Below are positions 1 to 5,330 of a stretch of DNA of 6,254 bases, one piece after another (position 1 is the stretch's first letter; every line of letters starts with the position of its first letter). The position numbers and the translations under genes are program-made. Below the pieces are notes generated by a model. The model was not told the origin of the DNA and did not search any database. It was given only the letters and a program-made list of their open reading frames with translations. Origin of the DNA: Coriobacteriia bacterium. Lineage in GTDB: Bacteria > Actinomycetota > Coriobacteriia > WRKU01 > WQUG01. Location of the stretch: assembly GCA_009779395.1 (NCBI GenBank), contig WREJ01000070.1, positions 1 through 6,254 on the forward strand, in the 5' to 3' direction.

Positions 1-578
1 CCGATCCCGTCAGGCAAGCTGACTACTTGGTAGCGATTATCGAAGAAGCGATGCACACGCGCGACATCGGCGTTATCACTATCGAGGACCGTATTGTGCT
101 TTTGGCAACCTGTACCACTGACTCGACCAACGGTCGCCACCTGTTGGTTGCTCGCCTTAGTGACACGCCTTTCCCCAATCCCTTTGCAGAAAACGACGAG
201 GACATCGCCCGTCGCAACTTTATCGATGGACTGCTGCTGCCCTTTTTGCGCCAGGTCTGCCTGCCCGCGCTCATCATCATGATTATCCTGCTAGTCATCT
301 ACCAAAATTACGCAAAGCGCCGCCGCTGGACCATCGAGGACAAGTGGCTCAAAGCAAAAGCCCAAAACGGTGCTAACGGAGCCAATGGTGCCAAAGATGC
401 CAAGGGTGCTAACGGAGCCAATGGTGCCAAAGATGCCAATGGCGCAAATGGCGGAGCACGTCCACCAACCCCAACATCTGTCGCAAACGCTGCAAATGGC
501 ACAAATGGCGTTAACGGTGTCAAGGACAGCAAGGTTAGCAAGGACGCAGCTGACACCAAGAAAAAGCCTGACAGCTAA
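1..578 (+). CDS. Sortase family protein (class B-like), 5'-truncated by window edge
   Basis: Sortases are membrane-bound cysteine transpeptidases that cut surface proteins at a sorting motif and attach them to the cell wall or to a pilin. The frame is open from the first base, with whole codons from position 3, so the N-terminal part is missing and the TTG at 27 need not be the start. Visible are the end of the catalytic domain with the LLATC motif (Cys codon 111-113), and the Arg eight residues later in NGRHLLVARL (codon 135-137), the classical Cys/Arg pair. The catalytic His would lie upstream. A hydrophobic helix follows (about 255-302), then a basic stop-transfer NYAKRRRW, giving an outside-to-inside C-terminal anchor. 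The tail of about 75 residues is rich in Gly, Ala, Asn, Lys and Asp and should be cytoplasmic. The motif resembles class B more than class C, but the class is uncertain. The tRNA gene begins 15 bp after the stop. Confidence 0.82.
   Translation, partial: DPVRQADYLVAIIEEAMHTRDIGVITIEDRIVLLATCTTDSTNGRHLLVARLSDTPFPNPFAENDEDIARRNFIDGLLLPFLRQVCLPALIIMIILLVIYQNYAKRRRWTIEDKWLKAKAQNGANGANGAKDAKGANGANGAKDANGANGGARPPTPTSVANAANGTNGVNGVKDSKVSKDAADTKKKPDS
369..440 (+). repeat. Two tandem 36-bp repeats in the sortase tail
   Basis: Two adjacent 36-bp copies (369-404 and 405-440) are identical except for their last base. Each encodes GANGANGAKDAK or GANGANGAKDAN. A further degenerate stretch of NGAN, NGTNG and NGVNG follows to about 525. 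Because the unit is a multiple of three, copy-number change by slippage or recombination would lengthen or shorten the tail without breaking the frame. Confidence 0.9.
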
Positions 579-593
579 AAAAGAACATCATAC

Positions 594-688
594 GGAGGGG
601 TGGCAGAGCGGCTGAATGCGGCGGTCTCGAAAACCGTTTCACGGAGTAAACCTTCGTGACGTGGGTTCAAATCCCACCCCCTCCGCCA
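594..688 (+). tRNA. tRNA-Ser (anticodon CGA)
   Basis: The acceptor stem is GGAGGGG (594-600) paired with CCCCTCC (678-684), followed by discriminator G685 and an encoded CCA (686-688). The anticodon stem (621-625 with 633-637, one G-U pair) closes the seven-base loop CTCGAAA, with anticodon CGA at 628-630, which reads UCG serine codons. A long variable arm, typical of serine tRNAs, forms a hairpin in about 639-660 (TCACG with CGTGA). The T stem GTGGG/CCCAC (661-665, 673-677) encloses loop TTCAAAT. The D arm starts with GCAGAG after the usual TG at 601-602. All parts of a functional class II tRNA are present. Confidence 0.97.
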
Positions 689-701
689 TCTGGAAATGCT
701 A
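681..701 (+). repeat. Direct repeat, copy 1, spanning the tRNA-Ser 3' end (att-like)
   Basis: This 21-bp stretch begins with CTCCGCCA, the last eight bases of the tRNA, and continues with TCTGGAAATGCTA downstream. It recurs exactly at 812-832, an offset of 131 bp. Flanking bases differ on both sides (C680 against T811; G702 against A833), so the repeat is sharply bounded. A tRNA 3' end within a direct repeat is the usual form of an integrase attachment core, but no integrase gene lies in the window. Confidence 0.85.
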
Positions 702-711
702 GGCGGCACAT

Positions 712-770
712 AAGCCCCGCGCTTCAACACTCACGTAGGTTACTACGCTTCGTGTTAAAGCGCGGGGCTT
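712..770 (+). repeat. Long inverted repeat / hairpin after tRNA-Ser; possible terminator
   Basis: The arms 712-730 (AAGCCCCGCGCTTCAACAC) and 752-770 pair over 19 bp with a single mismatch. The loop contains a second small hairpin, CGTAG (734-738) with CTACG (743-747). It could terminate the tRNA or sortase transcript. However, no T-run follows either arm (CTGCACGCG after the 3' arm), so a standard intrinsic terminator is not supported. It lies wholly inside the segment bounded by the 21-bp direct repeats, which also permits a small-element interpretation. Confidence 0.75.
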
Positions 771-811
771 CTGCACGCGCCTATCATTCCCAGCAGCAAC
801 CGACATGCTCT

Positions 812-832
812 CTCCGCCATCTGGAAATGCTA
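812..832 (+). repeat. Direct repeat, copy 2 (att-like)
   Basis: This is an exact 21-bp copy of 681-701, carrying a detached piece of tRNA-Ser 3' end (CTCCGCCA) with no tRNA body in front of it. In this copy the repeat end runs into AAATT, creating the sequence TGCTAAAAT, an extended -10 match that copy 1 (TGCTAGGCG) lacks. Confidence 0.85.
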
Positions 833-836
833 AAAT
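828..836 (+). promoter_or_regulatory. Candidate extended -10 promoter for the radical SAM gene
   Basis: TGCTAAAAT matches the extended -10 form TGnTATAAT with one change. No good -35 box is visible at the proper distance, which extended -10 promoters tolerate. Transcription would start near 843, leaving a leader of about 37 bases before the ATG at 880. Read-through from the tRNA side is an alternative. Confidence 0.4.
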
Positions 837-865
837 TGAACCTTCTGCTACCCATTCATCAGCTC

Positions 866-873
866 GAGGAGGG
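866..873 (+). promoter_or_regulatory. Strong ribosome binding site fixing the start at 880
   Basis: GAGGAGGG lies six bases before ATG 880. The longer in-frame alternative ATG at 805 has no comparable site and would extend the protein through the att-like repeat, so 880 is preferred. Confidence 0.85.
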
Positions 874-879
874 CACGGT

Positions 880-2019
880 ATGGCTCATGTGAGGTCGCTC
901 TTTTTTACGGGGGCAGCCAGCCAGTCAGAAAGCAAGGCACAAGAGGCGAAACGCCTCGGTCGTCCCTCGTCGCTTATTTGGAACATCACCAATCGCTGTA
1001 ATCTGCTGTGCGACCATTGCTACCTAGGGGCAGATACGCGCGCAAAGCCTGACCAGCTAAGTGCAGAGGCTGCTTTTGACATGATTGATCGTATGCATCA
1101 GGCAGGCGTTCCCGTTGTGTTTCTCTCGGGGGGCGAGCCCATGATGCATCCCCATTTCTGGCAGATTCTGGAACGTATTAATGCCGCTGGGCTGCGACCA
1201 ACAATCAGCACAAACTGTACCTTTATTGGTCCAGACTCCGCCGCACGGCTTGCCGCTAATGGCGTTCGCTTTGTTGCGACTTCACTGTACGGACCGCGCG
1301 ACTTTCACGACCAGATGGTTGGCGTGGCTGGTACCTATGACACAATCATCGCAGCAATTGGGCATCTGCGCGCAGCGGGCGTAAAAGTGGTCATCAAAAT
1401 CGCCGTCTCGCAGAGCACCTATCCCTATCTGTACGACCTGATTGCGCTTGCAAAACAGCTGGATTGCGCGATGGTCTATGTCTGCGACCTGATTACGGCA
1501 GGGCGTAGCGCAGGAGAAGATGACCAGCGCATTAGCGCTGCGCAGTGGCGTGACTTTTGCGATTTTATTGTCGACGAGGTCGCTGACCCCGACAATCATT
1601 TTGAATATGACATTGGTGCGATTCCTTCGACGATTCCCTATATTGCACGAGGGCTTAAAGCGCGTGGTCTTGACATCAGCAAGGGGATTGAGCGGCTCAA
1701 GATTTTTAGTGCCTGTCCTATTGGTCAGGGGCATATGACGATTAACTCGCAGGGGGGGATTATGCCCTGTCAATTTGCTCAGGATTGGACGCTGGGCAAC
1801 ATTCATGAACTGTCCTTTGCTCAGGCAACCAGTCGTCTTGCAGAACTTGACAAAGCGGTACTAGAAGGTCAGTGCTCTACAGATGAATGTGCCTACAGTC
1901 GTCTCTGCCGTGGCTGCCGGGTAAAAGCCTATCACCGCACAGGGGGAAGTTGCGGTGGAAATCCCAACGCGGCAGACATTACCTGTATACTAGAGCCCTG
2001 CGAAAGAACGCATACCTAA
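880..2019 (+). CDS. Radical SAM/SPASM domain protein
   Basis: The product (379 aa) should be a cytosolic iron-sulfur enzyme that cleaves S-adenosylmethionine to start radical chemistry. The radical SAM cluster motif CNLLCDHC supplies Cys40, Cys44 and Cys47 within NITNRCNLLCDHCYLGAD, and GGEP (84-87) is the SAM-binding turn. The C-terminal part has the cysteine pattern of a SPASM domain, which usually holds auxiliary 4Fe-4S clusters: Cys279, Cys297, then Cys332, Cys337, Cys343 and Cys346 (the last two as CRGC), and further Cys358, Cys369 and Cys374. The CRGCRVKAY stretch resembles the NirJ/AhbC/AhbD haem-pathway relatives and peptide-modifying SPASM maturases. No haem genes or clear precursor peptide lie beside it, so the substrate is unknown. 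The start at ATG 880 rests on a strong Shine-Dalgarno. The next gene begins 123 bp downstream, so co-transcription is uncertain. Confidence 0.9.
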   Translation: MAHVRSLFFTGAASQSESKAQEAKRLGRPSSLIWNITNRCNLLCDHCYLGADTRAKPDQLSAEAAFDMIDRMHQAGVPVVFLSGGEPMMHPHFWQILERINAAGLRPTISTNCTFIGPDSAARLAANGVRFVATSLYGPRDFHDQMVGVAGTYDTIIAAIGHLRAAGVKVVIKIAVSQSTYPYLYDLIALAKQLDCAMVYVCDLITAGRSAGEDDQRISAAQWRDFCDFIVDEVADPDNHFEYDIGAIPSTIPYIARGLKARGLDISKGIERLKIFSACPIGQGHMTINSQGGIMPCQFAQDWTLGNIHELSFAQATSRLAELDKAVLEGQCSTDECAYSRLCRGCRVKAYHRTGGSCGGNPNAADITCILEPCERTHT

Positions 2020-2142
2020 ACTTTGCAACTAAAGTATAAAACAAGGCAAAACTATGCATCTGGCGCGATACTTTTTGCTTAACTATCAAGCAGTAAAGTG
2101 GGCAAAACAGTGCGCTGGGCATAAGATGAAGGAGTATCTCAC

Positions 2143-3138
2143 ATGGCAGTTAAACTGGTCACCGATTCAACCGTAAGTCTTACCAAAGAAGAACAAGAAA
2201 AGTACGACATTAGCAAGGTCACCCTGTTTATTGTAAGCGAAGGCGTATCGACCCCTGAAGTCGAGATGGACTACTTCGAGTACTACGAGCGTCTGCGCGA
2301 CCTTGACAATCTACCAACGACATCGCAGCCAACAACAGCGAGCTTTATCGAGGCATTTACTACAGCACTCGACAAGGGCGACGACGTTTTGGCGGTACTG
2401 GTATCAGCGGGTCTCTCGGGAACTGTTGAGGGTGCAGAAACCGCACGCGCACACATCGAATCGCAGCGTCCTGACGCCGTTGGGCGGATTGCCATTGTCA
2501 ACAGCCAATCAAACGGCATGGGTCTGTACTACCCCCTGATGGAAGCAGCAAAGCTCGCAAAAGACGGCGCAGACCTCGAAACCTGTCGCCAGCGCGCAGA
2601 GTTTGTTACCTCATGTACGCGCTTCCTTTTTGCACCGACTTCGCTCGAGCACCTGCGCAAGGGTGGCAGACTGGGTCGTGCCAGCGCGATGCTTGGGTCT
2701 GCGCTCAAGATGTTTCCCATTTTGGGTCCTGACAAGTGGACCGGTGCCGTTCATGTGTACGCAAAGGTACGCACCTATCCCAAGGCTCTGATGACCATCA
2801 AGGACAAAATGCTTGAGGACGCAGAAATCTCGGGTGGACTGAAGGCTCTCTGCGTTCACTACATCGCTGAAAAAGCAGAAGCAGAGAACTTCCTAGAGAA
2901 AGTTGTCCAGCCTGCTGTTAACATCAGGGCATCGCTCGAGCCTATTGCTCCTACGGTGGGCACCCACGTCGGTCCTGCCGTTGGCATTGCTTACCAAATG
3001 TTTAACCCCGTGCTGAAAGAAGACCTGCAGGGTATGGGTCTGGTTGGCGGAGCAGCCAGCAAGGCACGCGAGCGCATCCAGGAAATCCGCTCTAACGTAT
3101 CAGGAAAAATGGATGAGCTAGGGCGTCCAGGAAAGTAA
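2143..3138 (+). CDS. DegV family fatty-acid-binding protein
   Basis: DegV (FakB-type) proteins bind a fatty acid and present it to the kinase FakA, which makes acyl-phosphate for phospholipid synthesis. Family marks are VTDSTVSLT near the N-terminus, TTSQPT (59-64), which contacts the fatty-acid carboxylate in this family, SAGLSGT (88-94), FAPTSLEHLRKGGRLG (about 163-178) and GTHVGPAVGIAY (273-284). The start is supported by GAAGGAG at 2128-2134, eight bases before the ATG. At 331 aa it is about 45-50 residues longer than the usual family length. The excess is a C-terminal tail after the GPAVGIAY motif, containing a charged segment (SKARERIQEIRSNVSGKMDEL) that may be helical. No fakA is in the window. 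purB follows after 58 bp and may share the transcript. The fatty acid bound cannot be predicted from sequence alone. Confidence 0.93.
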   Translation: MAVKLVTDSTVSLTKEEQEKYDISKVTLFIVSEGVSTPEVEMDYFEYYERLRDLDNLPTTSQPTTASFIEAFTTALDKGDDVLAVLVSAGLSGTVEGAETARAHIESQRPDAVGRIAIVNSQSNGMGLYYPLMEAAKLAKDGADLETCRQRAEFVTSCTRFLFAPTSLEHLRKGGRLGRASAMLGSALKMFPILGPDKWTGAVHVYAKVRTYPKALMTIKDKMLEDAEISGGLKALCVHYIAEKAEAENFLEKVVQPAVNIRASLEPIAPTVGTHVGPAVGIAYQMFNPVLKEDLQGMGLVGGAASKARERIQEIRSNVSGKMDELGRPGK

Positions 3139-3196
3139 GCTGCACCAGATAGCTAGGAAAAACGCACGACGAGACGAAATTAGGTAGTTACCCGCT

Positions 3197-4504
3197 ATGA
3201 TTAGTCGCTATAGTCGCCCAGAGATGGCGCGCATCTGGACCTTGCAGAACAAATACGAGGTCTGGCGCGAAATCGAAGTCCTTGCCTGCGAGGCACAGAG
3301 CCTCTTGGGCGACAGCGGTATTACTGCAGAGGACGCAGCACATATTCGTGCGTCTGCTGACTTTTCTGTCGAACGCATCGCAGAGTTGGAAAAAACGCTG
3401 CGTCATGACGTCATTGCCTTTCTGACCAATATGAATGAAAGCATTGGCGAGCCTTCAAAGTGGGTTCACTACGGCATGACTTCGTCTGACCTGGGGGACA
3501 CGGCTTTGTGTTATCTGTTAACGCAGGCAGTTGACCTACTACTCGAAGACCTTTCTCGTATCGAGGAAATCTGCACACGACGCGCCCGTGAAACCCGTGA
3601 CATGGTCTGTGTTGGACGTACTCACGGAATTCACGCAGAGCCAATGACCTTTGGTATGAAGTTTGCGCGCTGGGCATTTGCTATCCGTCGTGCGCAGCAG
3701 CGTCTGTTGGCAGCACGTGAAGTCATTGCTGTTGGTGCTATTTCTGGTGCGGTGGGTACCTACAGTAGCATTGACCCCTTTGTTGAACAGTATGTCTGTG
3801 AAAAACTGGGACTGACTCCCGATCCGCTGTCTACACAAATCGTTGCGCGTGATCGCCACGCACAGTTGCTGGCAGCTTTGGCGACGGCAGCCGCAAGTGC
3901 CGAAGACATTGCACTCGAGATTCGTGCGCTGCAAAAAACTGAAACCCTCGAGGCAGAGGAGCCCTTTACCAGCGGTCAAAAAGGCTCGTCAGCCATGCCG
4001 CACAAGCGCAATCCCATCATCAGCGAGCGTATTTGTGGTCTGGCGCGTGTGGTCAAGGCGAATGCGCAGGTGGGCTTTGACAACGTTGCTCTGTGGCACG
4101 AGCGCGACATTTCGCATTCAAGCGCCGAGCGTGTTGTGCTGGCAGATTCGACCATTGCCCTGGATTATCTGCTGAATAAACTGGCGTGGGTGCTGGACGG
4201 TCTGGTCCTGTATCCGCAGCGGATGCGTGCAAACCTTGACGCCACGCGCGGTCTTATCTATAGCAGCCACATCTTGCTTGCCCTGATTGACAGCGGCATG
4301 TCACGAGAAGCCGCCTACCGAGTAGTTCAAAACGCTGCCATGCAGGTTTGGGAGGACGTCCAAAACGCCCAGTCAGGCGCGACCCTTATGCAACTGCTGG
4401 CAGACGACCCCAGCTGCCCCCTCGACGCAGCGCAGCTGGATGAAATCTGCCAACCGGAGCAGTTTTTGATGCGCGTTGATGCCATCTTTGATCGCCTGTG
4501 TTGA
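3197..4504 (+). CDS. purB: Adenylosuccinate lyase
   Basis: PurB acts twice in purine synthesis: it releases fumarate from SAICAR to give AICAR, and from adenylosuccinate to give AMP. The enzyme is a soluble homotetramer of the fumarase/aspartase superfamily. The 435-residue length is normal. The N-terminus MISRYSRPEMARIW is typical of PurB. HYGMTSSDLGDT (91-102) and GRTHGIHAEP (140-149) carry substrate-binding residues and the presumed general-acid His143. The superfamily signature GSSAMPHKRNP (263-273) contains the catalytic serine loop. All expected motifs are intact, so the gene should be functional. The ribosome site is weak (AGGTAG at 3182-3187), but the start agrees with the family N-terminus. 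It lies 58 bp after the DegV gene with no clear terminator between. No riboswitch fits in that gap. Confidence 0.98.
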   Translation: MISRYSRPEMARIWTLQNKYEVWREIEVLACEAQSLLGDSGITAEDAAHIRASADFSVERIAELEKTLRHDVIAFLTNMNESIGEPSKWVHYGMTSSDLGDTALCYLLTQAVDLLLEDLSRIEEICTRRARETRDMVCVGRTHGIHAEPMTFGMKFARWAFAIRRAQQRLLAAREVIAVGAISGAVGTYSSIDPFVEQYVCEKLGLTPDPLSTQIVARDRHAQLLAALATAAASAEDIALEIRALQKTETLEAEEPFTSGQKGSSAMPHKRNPIISERICGLARVVKANAQVGFDNVALWHERDISHSSAERVVLADSTIALDYLLNKLAWVLDGLVLYPQRMRANLDATRGLIYSSHILLALIDSGMSREAAYRVVQNAAMQVWEDVQNAQSGATLMQLLADDPSCPLDAAQLDEICQPEQFLMRVDAIFDRLC

Positions 4505-4516
4505 TTCTGAACGCAT

Positions 4517-4546
4517 TTGCCACCCTACTCACAATTTTGATAAAAT
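4517..4546 (+). promoter_or_regulatory. Promoter of the toxin-antitoxin operon, with candidate operator
   Basis: TTGCCA (4517-4522) and TAAAAT (4541-4546) are separated by 18 bp, and TGA before the -10 adds an extended -10 element. Start of transcription is expected near 4553. Overlapping the -10 and start site is the inverted repeat AATAT (4544-4548), seven bases, ATATT (4556-4560). This is well placed for autorepression by the antitoxin, but it is short and AT-rich and could be chance. Confidence 0.65.
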
Positions 4547-4585
4547 ATGCTAAGAATATTGCTACTTTGTTGAGAGGAAGTCAGC

Positions 4586-4891
4586 GTGCAGCCAATCATT
4601 CAACCTTCGAGTGCACTGCGAAATAGCTATAACGAGATATCGCAGCTGTGTCGCAGCGAGAAAAGACCCGTGTTTTTGACGCGTAATGGTCATGGTGATA
4701 CGGTAATTATGGACATCGACACTTATGGTCGCCGTGAAGCTGAACTGCGAGAAGCACAGCGTTTAATCGACGCTCAAAGAACGAGGCTTGATGGTGTACA
4801 GGGCTTCACTCTGGAAGAATTCAGAACAGGCATGCATATCGCCATCGAGCAGGGCCTTGCGCGCGCTGCAAGAAATGCGAGCTCTTTGTGA
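4586..4891 (+). CDS. Type II antitoxin, Phd/YefM family
   Basis: The 101-residue protein should neutralise the adjacent toxin and repress the operon. The N-terminal part (IIQPSSALRNSYNEISQLC, then RPVFLTRNGHGDTVIMDIDTY, about 4-47) matches the Phd/YefM DNA-binding fold, including the S-x-LR-N-YNEIS opening and the stretch containing RNG-GD before the MDIDTY strand. The remainder (about 48-101) is charged and helical, as expected for the toxin-binding arm. The start is GTG at 4586, five bases after AGAGGAAG (4573-4580). The gene overlaps the toxin start by four bases (GTGA), indicating translational coupling and balanced expression, the usual layout for such pairs. Confidence 0.92.
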   Translation: MQPIIQPSSALRNSYNEISQLCRSEKRPVFLTRNGHGDTVIMDIDTYGRREAELREAQRLIDAQRTRLDGVQGFTLEEFRTGMHIAIEQGLARAARNASSL

Positions 4892-5199
4892 GCGGCGGCG
4901 AAGAACTGAAGGAATATTTCCTGAGCATAGATCCATCTGTGTACGACCGAATGTTTCATCATGTGATGTTTCTGGCTGAAGTTAGCCAGCCAGCTGCTCT
5001 ACGTCTTGAAGAAAGGCTGTATGACGGCATGAAGTCTCTGATGACCTTGCCTCACAGAAATCCCCTCTATGAAAATCAATTCGCTACACCAGGAAAGTAT
5101 CGTTCGTTACTAGTAGGCAAACATCATCGTATTGTCTATACCGTTGAAGGTGAAACCGTGTGTGTTGACAACATTATTGACTGTCGTCAAGACGGATAA
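4888..5199 (+). CDS. Type II toxin, RelE/ParE superfamily
   Basis: The 103-residue product lies directly behind a YefM-type antitoxin and has the short basic RelE/ParE fold pattern. A helical N-terminal half (about 14-53) is followed by the beta-strand core GKYRSLLVGKHHRIVYTVEGETVCV and the ending DNIIDCRQD (94-102). Lys70, Arg72, Arg81 and Tyr84 fall where this superfamily carries substrate-contacting residues. Relatives act either as ribosome-dependent mRNA endonucleases (RelE) or as gyrase inhibitors (ParE), and sequence alone does not decide which applies here. The start is GTG 4888, overlapping the antitoxin stop at 4889-4891; no separate strong ribosome site is evident, consistent with coupling. 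The reading frame is intact. Confidence 0.88.
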   Translation: MSGGEELKEYFLSIDPSVYDRMFHHVMFLAEVSQPAALRLEERLYDGMKSLMTLPHRNPLYENQFATPGKYRSLLVGKHHRIVYTVEGETVCVDNIIDCRQDG

Positions 5200-5263
5200 A
5201 TTCACGACTGAGCAAGGGCACTTTCACCAAATCATGAACATTTCGAGGAAGTGCGACCATAGC

Positions 5264-5272
5264 TGCTACAAT
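5264..5272 (+). promoter_or_regulatory. Candidate extended -10 promoter of the RCC1-repeat gene
   Basis: TGCTACAAT fits the extended -10 consensus with one change in the hexamer. No convincing -35 is seen 16-18 bp upstream. Transcription would start near 5279, giving a leader of about 52 bases before ATG 5331. Confidence 0.5.
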
Positions 5273-5273
5273 T

Positions 5274-5314
5274 TTTCGGTTAGTGAAACAGTGCCATTTT
5301 ACCTGTAACCGAAA
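5274..5314 (+). promoter_or_regulatory. Inverted repeat in the leader of the RCC1-repeat gene
   Basis: TTTCGGTTA (5274-5282) and TAACCGAAA (5306-5314) are perfect 9-bp arms 23 bp apart. Inside them GTGAAA (5283-5288) can pair with TTTTAC (5297-5302) in RNA with one G-U pair, leaving a three-base bulge. The left arm lies at the predicted transcription start, so it may be a regulator binding site rather than an RNA structure. No T-run follows, so it is not a normal terminator. Confidence 0.55.
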
Positions 5315-5330
5315 CGAAAGTGAGACTGCC

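Noticed and set aside
805..879. Upstream in-frame ATG at 805 as the start of the radical SAM protein
   Set aside because: It lacks a ribosome site and would translate through the direct repeat and the predicted promoter. ATG 880 has GAGGAGGG at ideal distance and gives a normal N-terminus.
656..892. 78-codon open frame overlapping the tRNA-Ser 3' half and the hairpin
   Set aside because: It starts inside a tRNA gene, reads through the palindrome and overlaps the radical SAM start. There is no family resemblance.
1282..1806. 174-codon open frame on the minus strand inside the radical SAM gene
   Set aside because: It lies wholly within a gene with clear cysteine motifs and shows no recognisable protein features.
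3139..3196. Purine riboswitch before purB
   Set aside because: The 58-bp gap is too short and shows no aptamer-like stems.
3539..3979. 146-codon open frame on the minus strand inside purB
   Set aside because: purB is unambiguous here; the antisense frame is a by-product of codon use.
5218..5254. Weak inverted repeat GCACTT/AAGTGC after the toxin gene as a terminator
   Set aside because: It has only a 6-8 bp stem around a loop of more than 20 bases and no T-run.
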